A DNA stretch of 64,000 nt from Lederbergia wuyishanensis (GTDB lineage: Bacteria; Bacillota; Bacilli; Bacillales; Bacillaceae_C). Position numbers and translations under genes: made by a program. The stretch spans positions 1 through 64,000 of the forward strand of contig NZ_JALIRM010000017.1 in the NCBI RefSeq assembly GCF_022900255.1, in the 5' to 3' direction. This document shows, in pieces, positions 35,559 through 48,439 of the stretch (position 1 is its first letter; every line of letters starts with the position of its first letter). Under the pieces are notes generated by a model. The model searched no databases. It saw nothing but the letters and a program-made list of their open reading frames with translations, and had not been told where the DNA came from.

Positions 35559-36354
35559 GATGCGCAACTTTTATCTCGTTCCTTACGTTTTATGGATTGC
35601 CCTATTCGTTGTAACACCTATTTTGCTCGTTGTTTATTATTCTTTTTTCGATATTGAGGGTAATTTTACAGTAACGAATTATCAGAAGTTCTTTACACCT
35701 GTTTATCTAAGAATGACATTGAGTTCTTTTTGGTATGCTTTTTTAATCACAGCTTTTTCGTTATTGATTTCGTATCCTACCGCTTATTTCCTTACAAAGG
35801 CGAAGCACAGGCAGCTGTGGCTCTTACTTATCATTTTACCTTCCTGGATCAATTTGCTTTTAAAAGCATATGCATTTCTTGGAATTTTCGGCGCATATGG
35901 ACCTGCTAATATGTTTTTAGAAGCAATAGGGATTGGATCGAAACAAATATTATTTACTGACTTTAGCTTTATATTTGTTGCTGTTTATATATTTATTCCA
36001 TTTATGATTCTTCCAATTTATAATGCGCTTGAAAAGATGAACCCATCTTTAGTCGATGCAGCAAGCGATCTAGGAGCTTCCACATGGACAACCTTTAGAA
36101 GGGTTATTTTTCCGTTAACTTTGGATGGAGTTAAATCTGGTTGTCAGGCAGTATTTATTCCTGCTCTTTCCTTGTTCATGATTACAAGACTAATTTCAGG
36201 GAACCGTGTCATTACTCTCGGGACGGCAATTGAACAACATTTCCTTGTTACACAAGATTGGGGAATGGGTGCAACAATCGCAGTATTCTTAATTATCGCA
36301 ATGGCAATTATTATGATTTTAACTGGCAACAGAAAACGGGGTGATCTCATATGA
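35548..36354 (+). CDS. potB: Spermidine/putrescine ABC transporter permease PotB
   Basis: A 268-residue permease with six helices and the cytoplasmic EAA loop [23 protein letters not shown] (near residue 175) that docks on PotA. The start is the ATG at 35548 inside the end of potA, behind GAGG, giving [14 protein letters not shown]. It overlaps potC by 4 bp. Confidence 0.92.
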   Translation: MQNKMRNFYLVPYVLWIALFVVTPILLVVYYSFFDIEGNFTVTNYQKFFTPVYLRMTLSSFWYAFLITAFSLLISYPTAYFLTKAKHRQLWLLLIILPSWINLLLKAYAFLGIFGAYGPANMFLEAIGIGSKQILFTDFSFIFVAVYIFIPFMILPIYNALEKMNPSLVDAASDLGASTWTTFRRVIFPLTLDGVKSGCQAVFIPALSLFMITRLISGNRVITLGTAIEQHFLVTQDWGMGATIAVFLIIAMAIIMILTGNRKRGDLI

Positions 36355-37157
36355 ATGGGAAAAGCAAATTTGCACGTATCTATTTAATTATTGTTTTTTT
36401 CATTTTGTATGCCCCGATTCTTTATTTAATGTACTACTCTTTTAATAGTGGTGGGACAATGCGTGACTTTGAAGGCTTTACGTTAGAGTGGTACTCAGAA
36501 GTTTTCCAAGATACTAGACTTATCATCATTGCGTTAAATACATTAATCATTGCCTTGCTTTCAGCTGCTATTTCAACGATTCTTGGCGTTGTAGGTGCAC
36601 TTGCGATTACGTATGTAAAAAGACTACGGTATAAAAATACCCTTCAAACATTAAATAACGTTTTAATCGTTAGTCCAGACGTTATTATTGGAGCTTCTTT
36701 CCTAATTATGTTTACGATGATTGGGATTAAGCTAGGTTTTACATCGGTTTTATTATCCCATATAGCATTTAGCGTACCGATTGTTGTTATTATGGTATTG
36801 CCTAAGCTTCAAGAAATGAGATCTTCTCTCATTGACGCTGCAAGAGATCTTGGTGCTACGAATTGGGATATATTATCAAAGGTTATTTTACCTTATATTA
36901 CACCAGGTATTTTTGCAGGCTTTTTTATGGCTTTAACTTATTCGCTTGATGATTTTGCTGTAACATTTTTTGTAACAGGTAACGGGTTTTCAACGTTATC
37001 AGTAGAAATTTATTCACGTGCTCGCCAAGGTATTTCATTAGAAATTAATGCTTTATCGACACTAATCTTTTTAGTTACTCTTGCGCTTGTAATTGGATAT
37101 TATTTCGTTAATCAGCGTAACTTGAGACCTCAAGCTGCGGGGGTGAGAAAATCATGA
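36351..37157 (+). CDS. potC: Spermidine/putrescine ABC transporter permease PotC
   Basis: A 268-residue second permease with six helices and the EAA loop DAARDLGATNWDILSKVILP (about residue 164). It pairs with PotB in the membrane. ATGA overlaps on both sides show coupled translation through the operon. Confidence 0.92.
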   Translation: MNGKSKFARIYLIIVFFILYAPILYLMYYSFNSGGTMRDFEGFTLEWYSEVFQDTRLIIIALNTLIIALLSAAISTILGVVGALAITYVKRLRYKNTLQTLNNVLIVSPDVIIGASFLIMFTMIGIKLGFTSVLLSHIAFSVPIVVIMVLPKLQEMRSSLIDAARDLGATNWDILSKVILPYITPGIFAGFFMALTYSLDDFAVTFFVTGNGFSTLSVEIYSRARQGISLEINALSTLIFLVTLALVIGYYFVNQRNLRPQAAGVRKS

Positions 37158-38227
37158 GTAAATTAGTACGTTTGTTTTCTCTCATCTTTATTATTTCTTT
37201 TGCCTTGATGTATCTGACTTCTCATATGAATTCATCTCAAGGATATACGAGTGGAAATGTTCTGAATGTCTATAATTGGGGAGATTATATTGACCCTGAT
37301 TTAATTAAAAAGTTTGAGAAAGAAACAGGAATAAAAGTGATTTACGAAACTTTTGATTCGAATGAAGCGATGATGACAAAAATATCACAAGGCGGTACAT
37401 CTTATGATATTTCAGTCCCTTCGGAATATGCTATCAGCAAAATGAAAGAGGAAAATTTACTACTGCCGCTTGATCAAAGTAAATTGCCTAACCTGAAATA
37501 TATTGATAAGCGATTTATGGATTTGTCTTTTGATCCAAAAAATCAATATTCTATACCTTACTTTTGGGGTACAGTTGGAATCGTGTATAATCCGAAAATG
37601 CTTGGCGGAAAAGAAATCAAAAGTTGGAATGATTTATGGGATCCGGAATTTAAAAATCAAATATTTTTAGTGGATGGTGCCCGTGAAGTAATGGGAATGG
37701 GTCTAAACAGTTTGCATTATTCATTGAATGAGACGAATGAAGAACGTCTTTTGGAAGCGAAGAACAAACTTGATAAGCTTACTCCCAATGTCAAGGCAAT
37801 CATTGGAGACGAAATAAAGTTACTAATTGCTAATGAAGAAGCGGCTATTGGAGTAACATGGTCAGGAGAAGCGGCGGACATTATGTGGGAAAATGAGGAT
37901 ATTGACTATGTTGTCCCAGAAGAAGGGTCAAATTTGTGGTTTGATAATATGGTCATTCCGAAATCCGCTCAAAATGTAGAGGGTGCCCATAAATTTATTA
38001 ACTTTATGCTAGATCCTGAAAATGCAGCTCAAAACGCAGAATATATAGGCTATTCGACTCCAAATGCTAAAGCATTAGAATATATGCCGGAAGAAATGAC
38101 GAGTGATGAACGCTTTTATCCTTCTCCAGAGTTAACAGAGAGACTTGAAGTATACGATAACTTAGGGAAGAAAATGTTAGCTCACTATAATGATCTATTT
38201 TTAGAATTTAAAATGCATCGTAAATAA
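37154..38227 (+). CDS. potD: Spermidine/putrescine-binding protein PotD
   Basis: A 357-residue substrate-binding protein of the PotD/PotF family, with the early landmark VYNWGDYIDPDLIKKFEKETGIKV and FWGTVGIVYNPKML. The first ~25 residues form a hydrophobic segment, but there is no lipobox Cys near its end, so the protein may be held by an uncleaved signal anchor, unlike the usual lipoprotein form in Gram-positives. It is the last gene of the operon. Binding of spermidine or putrescine is inferred from the family. Confidence 0.9.
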   Translation: MSKLVRLFSLIFIISFALMYLTSHMNSSQGYTSGNVLNVYNWGDYIDPDLIKKFEKETGIKVIYETFDSNEAMMTKISQGGTSYDISVPSEYAISKMKEENLLLPLDQSKLPNLKYIDKRFMDLSFDPKNQYSIPYFWGTVGIVYNPKMLGGKEIKSWNDLWDPEFKNQIFLVDGAREVMGMGLNSLHYSLNETNEERLLEAKNKLDKLTPNVKAIIGDEIKLLIANEEAAIGVTWSGEAADIMWENEDIDYVVPEEGSNLWFDNMVIPKSAQNVEGAHKFINFMLDPENAAQNAEYIGYSTPNAKALEYMPEEMTSDERFYPSPELTERLEVYDNLGKKMLAHYNDLFLEFKMHRK

Positions 38228-38235
38228 AAAAATCA

Positions 38236-38262
38236 AGGCTGCCGAATCTACTTGGCAGCCTG
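38236..38262 (+). terminator. Terminator of the pot operon
   Basis: AGGCTGCC pairs with GGCAGCCT around a 10-nt loop, followed by a T-rich stretch a few bases on. Confidence 0.7.
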
Positions 38263-38317
38263 CTGTTCTTTTTGGACTAATGGTATACTGGGCTTATGTA
38301 GAAAGGAGGCGAAAATA

Positions 38318-38731
38318 ATGGAAATGGCTAAAGAAATTATAGGCATGCTTCATGAAATAAAGGATACATTGAATGAGCATAGCACGATACTAAATGAGCA
38401 TAGCAATATACTAAATGAACATAGCGTGATACTGAATGAGCATAGCACAATATTGAGAGAGCATAGCCAAATTTTAAATGATCATAGCCAAAAATTAGAC
38501 ATGCATAGTGAAACTTTACAAGAGCATGGATTAGTTTTAAGAGGGCTAAGAAATGGGCAAGAGATGCTAAAAGCTGAATTGAGTGAGATGCGTCTTCAGA
38601 ATGCCAGAGAATTCGGGGAAATTAAAGAACAAATGAAAGACATGGGAGATAGTATCGATATTCTTAAAGAATACACATGGGATAATAAAAAAGATATCCT
38701 ACGAATTAAAAAAACGATGGGAATGGCATAA
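38318..38731 (+). CDS. Small heptad-repeat coiled-coil protein
   Basis: A 137-residue protein with no signal or membrane segment. Residues ~13-75 are about nine copies of a seven-residue unit, typically N-E-H-S-x-I-L, so a long coiled coil with a His at the same heptad position is expected. The C-terminal half is also helical. AAAGGAGG lies 8 nt before the ATG at 38318, with an extended -10 promoter (TGGTATACT, 38281-38289) just upstream. Similar repeat proteins occur in Bacillus as hypotheticals; I know of no function. Confidence 0.8.
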   Translation: MEMAKEIIGMLHEIKDTLNEHSTILNEHSNILNEHSVILNEHSTILREHSQILNDHSQKLDMHSETLQEHGLVLRGLRNGQEMLKAELSEMRLQNAREFGEIKEQMKDMGDSIDILKEYTWDNKKDILRIKKTMGMA

Positions 38732-38799
38732 ATTCACCTCAAGAATATCCGCACATAAAAAGCCCCTAAAACCCTCATATAAATATTTTCAAATTGAAG

Positions 38800-38853
38800 C
38801 AGCTACGTAATATTCTCCTTTAAAAAGGTTGATAATCGCGTAGCTGTTTTTTA
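38800..38853 (+). terminator. Terminator after the coiled-coil gene
   Basis: CAGCTACG pairs with CGTAGCTG (38800-38807 with 38839-38846), enclosing an inner CCTTT/AAAGG stem, followed by TTTTTTATT. Confidence 0.72.
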
Positions 38854-38854
38854 T

Positions 38855-39032
38855 TGCTTAGGAAATTATAAATTTGAAAAGTTGTGGATAACTTTTTTAA
38901 GATAGTTTAAGTCTAGGTCCAGGCGCCATCGGCTTGAGGTCCTAAACCCGCGAAGCTTAAAATTCAAAAAGCGGACTTTTTACTTCTCAGAACATTTGCT
39001 TGTCGCCGAAAGGCTGTGCGCCTTGCGCTTTT
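38855..39032 (+). repeat. Interspersed repeat family A, copy 3
   Basis: Full-length copy: TGCTTAGGAAATTATAAATT, GTTGTGGATAACTTTTTTAA, GTCCAGGCGCCATCGGC, AAAAAGCGGACTTTTT, and end GCGCCTTGCGCTTTT. It closely resembles copy 4 at 50496. It sits between the coiled-coil gene and the ilv promoter. Confidence 0.88.
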
Positions 39033-39153
39033 GTTCTTTAATTTCGATCAAAAAAAATTCATTTAAAATTCATAAATAGTACAAATTTTTTAAACGTTGG
39101 TACAAATACAATGAAAACGGATACAAAATAAATGGACTTTTTCCAACTAATAA

Positions 39154-39168
39154 AACATTCTGAAAATG
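39154..39168 (+). promoter_or_regulatory. CodY-box-like sequence at the ilvE promoter
   Basis: AACATTCTGAAAATG matches the CodY consensus AATTTTCNGAAAATT with three mismatches and ends 2 bp before the -35. CodY represses branched-chain amino acid genes when isoleucine, leucine, valine and GTP are plentiful. Confidence 0.55.
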
Positions 39169-39170
39169 TC

Positions 39171-39199
39171 TTGACCTTTCTTCGATACCGCGGTATTAT
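39171..39199 (+). promoter_or_regulatory. Promoter of the ilv-leu operon
   Basis: TTGACC, exactly 17 bp, then TATTAT (39194-39199). Transcription would start near 39206, giving a 5' leader of about 135 nt that contains a partial family B repeat. Confidence 0.62.
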
Positions 39200-39248
39200 T
39201 GGAACAATTTAATAAATCAATAATAACTTAAAGACGATGTTAAAATAG

Positions 39249-39314
39249 TCTGATAAAAATGACTCTTCGAATTTCACGGACCTTTTTATCCTACTTTTTG
39301 AACACACACTTAAA
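39249..39314 (+). repeat. Interspersed repeat family B, copy 3 (internally deleted)
   Basis: Only the ends survive: TAAAAATGACTCTTCGAATT joins CGGACCTTTTTATCC and TTTTTGAACACACACTTAAA. It lies in the ilvE 5' leader. Confidence 0.68.
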
Positions 39315-39341
39315 TAAATTTACAGAGAGGGGCGAATAGCG

Positions 39342-40241
39342 ATGAGTGAACAATTGATCTTCCTTGACGGCAATTTCGTAAAGAAAGAAGATGCTGTCGT
39401 GTCAGTGTATGATCATGGATTTCTTTACGGGGATGGAATCTTTGAAGGAATTCGTGCATACTCTGGGAATGTGTTTCGTTTAGACGAGCATTTAACAAGA
39501 CTTTATGACTCAGCGAAATCAATCATGTTAACCATTCCATACACGAAAGAGGAGATGGCTCATATTGTTGCCGAAACACTCCGCAAAAATGATTTATCAA
39601 ATGGATATGTTCGCCTCGTTGTTTCACGTGGGGTTGGTGACTTAGGATTAAGTCCATACTCCTGTCCAAAAGCAACAGTGCTTGTCATTGCTGAACCGTT
39701 ACGTATCTATTCAAAAGAATTATATGAAACAGGACTTGATATCGTAACAGTTGCGACGAGACGGAATCGTTCAGATGTATTAAATCCAATGGTAAAATCT
39801 TTAAACTACTTAAATAATGTTCTTGTAAAAATAGAAGCAACACTTGCTGGAGTCCCTGAAGCGTTAATGCTCAATGATCAAGGGTATGTAGCGGAAGGAT
39901 CGGCGGATAACATCTTTATTGTAAGAGATAAAAAATTACTGACTCCTCCAGGACATGTCGGTGCACTTGTAGGTATTACAAGAAATGCTATTATTGATAT
40001 AGCACGTTCAAAAGGGTATGAAGTAGAAGAAGCTGTTTTTACACGCCATGATGTATATACAGCGGATGAAGTCTTTTTAACTGGAACTGCTGCTGAAGTT
40101 ATTGCGGTTAAAACAGTTGATGGACGTGTAATTGGCGATGGAAAGCCAGGACCAATCACGGATGAGTTGCTCGTAAGCTTTCGTGAACTGACACTCACAG
40201 ACGGATACAAGTTATATGATGAATTACATGTAGCGAACTAA
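39342..40241 (+). CDS. ilvE: Branched-chain amino acid aminotransferase
   Basis: A 299-residue PLP-dependent class IV aminotransferase catalysing the last step of valine, leucine and isoleucine synthesis. The PLP lysine is probably Lys152 in MVKSLNYLNN, with EGSADNIFIV and LTGTAAEV motifs downstream. It is of the short (about 300-residue) type, unlike the ~360-residue YbgE/YwaA enzymes of B. subtilis. It is the first gene of the operon, behind GAGAGGGG. Confidence 0.92.
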   Translation: MSEQLIFLDGNFVKKEDAVVSVYDHGFLYGDGIFEGIRAYSGNVFRLDEHLTRLYDSAKSIMLTIPYTKEEMAHIVAETLRKNDLSNGYVRLVVSRGVGDLGLSPYSCPKATVLVIAEPLRIYSKELYETGLDIVTVATRRNRSDVLNPMVKSLNYLNNVLVKIEATLAGVPEALMLNDQGYVAEGSADNIFIVRDKKLLTPPGHVGALVGITRNAIIDIARSKGYEVEEAVFTRHDVYTADEVFLTGTAAEVIAVKTVDGRVIGDGKPGPITDELLVSFRELTLTDGYKLYDELHVAN

Positions 40242-40262
40242 AAGAAACAGGAGATGTCATAA

Positions 40263-41927
40263 TTGAGAAGTGATATGATAAAAAAGGGGATTGATCGTGC
40301 CCCGCACCGAAGCTTATTGTATGCAACAGGTGTTAAAACAAGAGATTTAGAGAAACCTTTTATTGGTGTCTGTAATTCATATATTGATATTATACCTGGC
40401 CACAAACACCTTAGAGAATTTGCAGATGTGGTAAAAGAAGCTATTTGGGAAGCCGGTGGAGTACCGTTTGAATTTAACACAATCGGAGTAGATGACGGAA
40501 TCGCAATGGGTCACATTGGTATGCGTTACTCTTTACCAAGTAGAGAACTAATCGCTGACGCAGCAGAAACCGTAATTAATGCGCACTGGTTTGATGGTGT
40601 ATTTTACATTCCTAACTGTGACAAAATCACTCCTGGTATGTTGATGGCTGCTTATAGAACAAATGTCCCTTCGATTTTTGTCTCAGGCGGTCCCATGGAA
40701 GGCGGAGTTTCTTCTGAAGGTGAGCCTTTAACATTAACATCCGTTTTTGAAGGGGTTGGAGCATACCATGCGGGAAAAATGTCTGCTGAAAAACTCCTAG
40801 ACATCGAACAAAACGCTTGCCCAACATGTGGTTCATGTTCAGGAATGTTTACAGCAAACTCTATGAACTCGTTGATGGAAATGCTTGGTGTAGCTTTACC
40901 TGGAAATGGTACAATTGTAGCAACCTCAAATGAGCGTCACAGATTGATTAAAGAAGCTGCTCATCATTTAGTCAGAATGGTAAAAGAAAACATTAAGCCT
41001 CGTGATTTAATTAGCGAACAAACTATTGACGATGCATTTGCATTAGATATGGCTATGGGTGGATCAACAAATACAGTTCTTCACACATTAGCAATTGCAC
41101 ATGAAGCAGACATCGAATACGATTTATCTCGTATCAACGAAGTAGCCAAAAGAGTTCCCTACTTATCAAAAATAGCTCCTGCATCAGATTATACGATGCA
41201 AGATGTACATGATGCTGGTGGAGTCAGTGCCATTATACGTGAATTATGTGAAATGGGTGCAATTGAACGGGATAGAATGACTGTAACTGGTAAAACTGTC
41301 TATGAAAATGTAAAAGACCATGTTATTACAAATCCAAAAGTTATAAGGCCAAGTGAAGATCCATATAGCCCAGTCGGCGGACTCTCAATACTATTTGGAA
41401 ACATAGCTCCAGACGGAGGAGTCATTAAAGTAGGTGCGGTTGACCCGTCCATCAAAACATTCCTTGGTAAAGCAATTGTTTTCGAATCTCAAGAAGATGC
41501 TCAACAAGGAATCAACGATGGCACTGTAAAAGAAGGTCACGTAGTAGTTATCCGTTATGAAGGCCCTAAAGGCGGACCGGGAATGCCGGAAATGCTCGCA
41601 CCAACAGCAGCGATTGCAGGTAGAGGTCTTGGAACAAAGGTTGCCCTTATCACAGACGGTCGTTTTTCAGGAGCATCGAGAGGTATTTCAATCGGACATA
41701 TTTCTCCGGAAGCGGCAGAAGGCGGTCCTATCGCTCTTGTTGAGGATGGAGATGAAATCTTCATCGATTTAACAAATCGTACAATTGAATTGAAAGTTTC
41801 AGATGATGTTTTAGCTGAGCGTAAAGCGAATTTAAAACCATTTGAACCAAAAATTAAAAAGGGTTATCTAGCTAGATACTCTAAGCTCGTTACATCTGCC
41901 AGCACAGGCGGAGTAATGAAAATATGA
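40263..41927 (+). CDS. ilvD: Dihydroxy-acid dehydratase
   Basis: A 554-residue iron-sulfur enzyme making the 2-oxo acid precursors of valine and isoleucine. Cluster and metal motifs are present: [26 protein letters not shown] and GRFSGASRG. It starts at the TTG at 40263, 6 nt behind AGGAGATG and 21 bp after ilvE. It ends 28 bp before the region leading into the T-box, so the rest of the operon can be expressed separately. Confidence 0.95.
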   Translation: MRSDMIKKGIDRAPHRSLLYATGVKTRDLEKPFIGVCNSYIDIIPGHKHLREFADVVKEAIWEAGGVPFEFNTIGVDDGIAMGHIGMRYSLPSRELIADAAETVINAHWFDGVFYIPNCDKITPGMLMAAYRTNVPSIFVSGGPMEGGVSSEGEPLTLTSVFEGVGAYHAGKMSAEKLLDIEQNACPTCGSCSGMFTANSMNSLMEMLGVALPGNGTIVATSNERHRLIKEAAHHLVRMVKENIKPRDLISEQTIDDAFALDMAMGGSTNTVLHTLAIAHEADIEYDLSRINEVAKRVPYLSKIAPASDYTMQDVHDAGGVSAIIRELCEMGAIERDRMTVTGKTVYENVKDHVITNPKVIRPSEDPYSPVGGLSILFGNIAPDGGVIKVGAVDPSIKTFLGKAIVFESQEDAQQGINDGTVKEGHVVVIRYEGPKGGPGMPEMLAPTAAIAGRGLGTKVALITDGRFSGASRGISIGHISPEAAEGGPIALVEDGDEIFIDLTNRTIELKVSDDVLAERKANLKPFEPKIKKGYLARYSKLVTSASTGGVMKI

Positions 41928-41954
41928 CAAAAAATTGAATTCATGATATAACTG

Positions 41955-42258
41955 AATGAACAATCGACAAAAGCCATGAAGAGGTAAAAATAAATGGAGT
42001 TCTGTATTACCAGAGAGCCGGAACTGCTGGAAACCGGCATTACAGCCATTTGTGACATCGCCTCGGAGCGGGAACCCGGAAAGTAAATTGCGAGTAGGGG
42101 TTCACGGGGATAAAATAAAGTTCCCGTTATCAATGAGTGACGTAACGTCGCTCCAGAGTCAGTGTTTTACACTGAAAAGTAGGGTGGTACCATGAAAAGT
42201 TTTTTCATCCCTGCATAAAAGGTTCTCCTTTTTTGTGGGCTGAAAAGGCTTTTTTTAT
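41955..42258 (+). promoter_or_regulatory. T-box riboswitch, isoleucine specifier, internal to ilv-leu
   Basis: AGAGAGCCGG opens stem I. The specifier loop TGTGACATCGCCTCGGAG has the same layout as the two Trp T-boxes at 19.6-20.1 kb and presents ATC (42057-42059), an Ile codon. The T-box motif AGGGTGGTACCATG is at 42181-42194, followed by a terminator and T-run near 42250. It should raise ilvBHC-leuABCD expression when tRNA-Ile is uncharged. Confidence 0.88.
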
Positions 42259-42274
42259 TTTTATTAGAAAAGCG

Positions 42275-42418
42275 AAAGTGCCTGTTCATCGACGTACAAA
42301 CTTCAGGACCTTTGACTGAGATAAAGGAAACACGACGAGGAATGAGTCGATGTTGACTTATCGTAGTGAAAAGGGCAAGAAGTTTGCTAGTCGATAGGCG
42401 CTGTAGCTGGACAAAAAA
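42275..42418 (+). repeat. Interspersed repeat family D, fuller copy
   Basis: The landmarks are TGTTCATCGACGTACAAAC, TTTGACTGAGATAAAGGAAA, CACGACGAGGAATGAGTCG, TTGACTTATCGTAGTGAAAA and GCTAGTCGATAGGCGC. A degenerate inverted copy lies at 23470. It sits between the T-box terminator and ilvB. Confidence 0.75.
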
Positions 42419-42508
42419 AGATGGCTTTTAGGAATTAATGCATTAAATCATTGCAATGTTATATGTTTAAAAAAAATAATAATTGAAAGGATGGCGCTAG
42501 AGGTGAGT

Positions 42509-44241
42509 ATGGGTATCCCGATGGGAGCGAGCGATCAAAAATCCAACACTGCAACAAAAGTACAAGTGAAAACTGGGGCAGACCTTTTCATCGAGGCACT
42601 GCAAAAAGAGAACGTTGAAATTATGTTTGGTTATCCTGGAGGAGCAGCACTACCAATTTACGATGCATTGCACAAAAATCCAATTAAACATGTATTAACT
42701 AGACATGAACAAGGTGCTATACATGCTGCGGAGGGCTATGCAAGAGTAACGGGAAAACCTGGAGTTGTTATCGCAACCTCTGGACCTGGGGCAACTAACC
42801 TAGTAACTGGAATCGCGGATGCTATGATGGATTCATTGCCACTTGTTGTATTTACTGGTCAGGTGGCTAGTTCGGCACTTGGTACAGATGCATTCCAAGA
42901 ATCCGATATCGTAGGTATCACGATGCCGATCACTAAACATAATTATCAAGTGAAAAAGGTTGAGGACCTTGGAAGAATTATAAAGGAAGCTTTTTATATC
43001 GCTTCTACAGGACGTCCAGGACCGGTTCTAATTGATATTCCAAAAGATATTGCCCAACAAGAAGTAACTGAGGTATTTCCTGAAGCTACGATTAATTTGC
43101 CAGGCTATCAACCAACAACGAAGCCGAATTATCTGCAGTTGCAAAAGCTTGTAAGTGTAATGGCTAATGCCAAAAAACCATTGATTCTTGCAGGTGCTGG
43201 AGTGCTTTTCGCAAAAGCGTCAGATTATTTAAAAGAATTCGTAGAAAAGACTGGTTTTCCAATTACAAACACACTTCTTGGATTAGGTACAATCCCAGGA
43301 GATCATCCTCAATTTTTAGGGATGGCAGGGATGCACGGAACGTACACATCCAATATGGCTATTACAGAATGTGATTTGCTCATTAATATTGGAGCTCGCT
43401 TTGATGATCGTCTAACTGGTAACTTGAAGCACTTTGCTCCGAATGCAACAGTAGCGCATATTGACATCGATCCAGCTGAAATCGGCAAAAATGTACCAAC
43501 TGCTATTCCGATTGTCGGAGATGCAAAGATGGTATTAGAAGAGTTACTAAGTATGGAATTAACAATTCCTGATATCACTGGGTGGACGGATGCAATACAA
43601 GATAGCAAAGAACAATATCCGTATAAAACTCCAGTTTCACCAGAAGATTCGCTTTCTTCTCCACACGTTATCAAAATGATTCACGAAGTTACCGGTGGAA
43701 ATGCCATTGTAACGACAGACGTTGGTCAGCATCAAATGTGGGCGGCACAATATTACGGATTTAATGGTCCGAATAATTGGGTTACTTCTGGTGGACTTGG
43801 AACAATGGGCTTTGGTTTCCCTTCATCAATTGGCGCACAATTAGGTGAGCCTGATAAAACTGTTGTGGCAGTTACAGGAGATGGCGGTTTCCAAATGACT
43901 TTGCAAGAACTTTCTGTTATTAAAGAATTGAACCTTCCTGTAAAAGTAGTCATCATCAATAACAAATGTCTTGGAATGGTTCGACAATGGCAACAAACGT
44001 TTTATGAAGAGCGTTATTCTCACTCATTAATTCCAAACCAACCTGATTTTATCAAGCTGGCTGAAGCATATGGGATTAAAGGATATATAGCAAAAACAGA
44101 AGAAGAAGCTAGAGCAGTATTTGAAGAAGCCTTTAGTATCCCAGAACCTGTATTAATTGATTGCCGAGTTCTTGAGGCTGAAAATGTATATCCGATGGTT
44201 GCCCCAGGAAAAGGACTTCATGAAATGATAGGGGTGGGAGA

Positions 44242-44245
<4 letters not shown>
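42509..44245 (+). CDS. ilvB: Acetolactate synthase, large (catalytic) subunit
   Basis: A 578-residue thiamine-diphosphate enzyme that condenses pyruvate with pyruvate or 2-oxobutyrate. [15 protein letters not shown] with the catalytic Glu in [15 protein letters not shown], and the cofactor motif [12 protein letters not shown]...[12 protein letters not shown], are intact. I start it at the ATG at 42509, 5 nt after AGAGG; the ATG at 42491 directly abuts its only candidate ribosome-binding site. The TGA overlaps the ilvH start. Confidence 0.95.
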
Positions 44246-47339
<3,094 letters not shown>

Positions 47340-47363
47340 GAATTTTTGGGGAGGAAGATGGGT

Positions 47364-48428
47364 TTGAAGAAACGAGTAGCGGTATTGCGAGGAGACGGAA
47401 TAGGTAAAGAAGTAACAGATGCTGCCATATCTGTATTAGAAGCGATTGGGCGTCGTTTTCATCATGAATTTGAATGGGTATACGGTCTACTTGGTGGAGA
47501 AGCCATAGACACAGTTGGCCAGCCATTACCTGATGAAACAATCCGAATTTGTGAAGAAAGTGATGCGATTATTCTCGGAGCAGTCGGTGGACCAAAATGG
47601 GATAATCACCCGTCTCATCTTCGACCAGAAAAAGGGCTTCTTCAAATTCGTAAGCACTTTGAATTAAGTGTAAATCTTCGGCCGGTTCAAGCATTCAAAA
47701 GCCTGCTCTCTGTCTCTCCTTTGAAGGAAGAAGTTGCTGAAGGTGTAGATATGATGATTGTCAGGGAATTAACAGGTGGTTTATATTTCGGTGAACCAAG
47801 TTTCCATGATAATGATAAAGCTGTTGACACATTAGTGTATGGCCGTGATGAAATAGAGAGAGTTGTCGTTCACGCATTTGAATTAGCAAAGCAGCGCAGG
47901 AACAAAGTGACTTCAGTTGATAAAGCAAATGTACTTGAATCAAGCAAACTATGGAGAAAAATAGTAGAAGAAGTTGCTGCTAGATATCCAGAAGTAGAGT
48001 ACGATCATATGCTTGTTGATGCAGCAGCTATGAAACTAATTACGTATCCATCAGCATTTGATGTTATTGTAACAGAAAATATGTTTGGAGATATTTTAAG
48101 TGACGAAGCCTCTGTTATTACAGGATCATTGGGCATGTTGCCTTCTGCTAGTCTTCGTGTGGATGGCTTTGGATTATACGAACCAATCCATGGGTCTGCA
48201 CCAGATATAGCAGGGAAAAATATCGCAAATCCAATTGGAGCAATTTTATCAACAGCCATGATGCTTCGTAGTTCATTTGGTATGTTGGAAGAAGCGAATG
48301 CACTTGAAGCTGCTGTTAAAAATGTTCTAGAATCAGGCTTCTGTACAAGTGAATTCAAAAATATCGGTAGACAAATTTTATCTACAACTGAAATGACTGA
48401 AAAAATTATTAGCGAAATAGAAAGGTGA
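47364..48428 (+). CDS. leuB: 3-isopropylmalate dehydrogenase
   Basis: A 354-residue NAD-dependent oxidative decarboxylase with VLRGDGIGKEV at the N-terminus, VRELTGGLYFG and the cofactor-binding GLYEPIHGSAPDIAGKNIAN. The start is taken as the TTG at 47364, giving MKKRVAVLRGDG as in B. subtilis LeuB, 9 nt after GGGGAGG; the ATG at 47358 lies only 3 nt from it. Confidence 0.94.
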   Translation: MKKRVAVLRGDGIGKEVTDAAISVLEAIGRRFHHEFEWVYGLLGGEAIDTVGQPLPDETIRICEESDAIILGAVGGPKWDNHPSHLRPEKGLLQIRKHFELSVNLRPVQAFKSLLSVSPLKEEVAEGVDMMIVRELTGGLYFGEPSFHDNDKAVDTLVYGRDEIERVVVHAFELAKQRRNKVTSVDKANVLESSKLWRKIVEEVAARYPEVEYDHMLVDAAAMKLITYPSAFDVIVTENMFGDILSDEASVITGSLGMLPSASLRVDGFGLYEPIHGSAPDIAGKNIANPIGAILSTAMMLRSSFGMLEEANALEAAVKNVLESGFCTSEFKNIGRQILSTTEMTEKIISEIER

Positions 48429-48439
48429 GGTGAAGAAAG

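Noticed and set aside
38381-38530. Short regular repeats in the coiled-coil gene as a CRISPR-like array
   Set aside because: The 21-bp period is in frame, codes for heptads and has no spacers.
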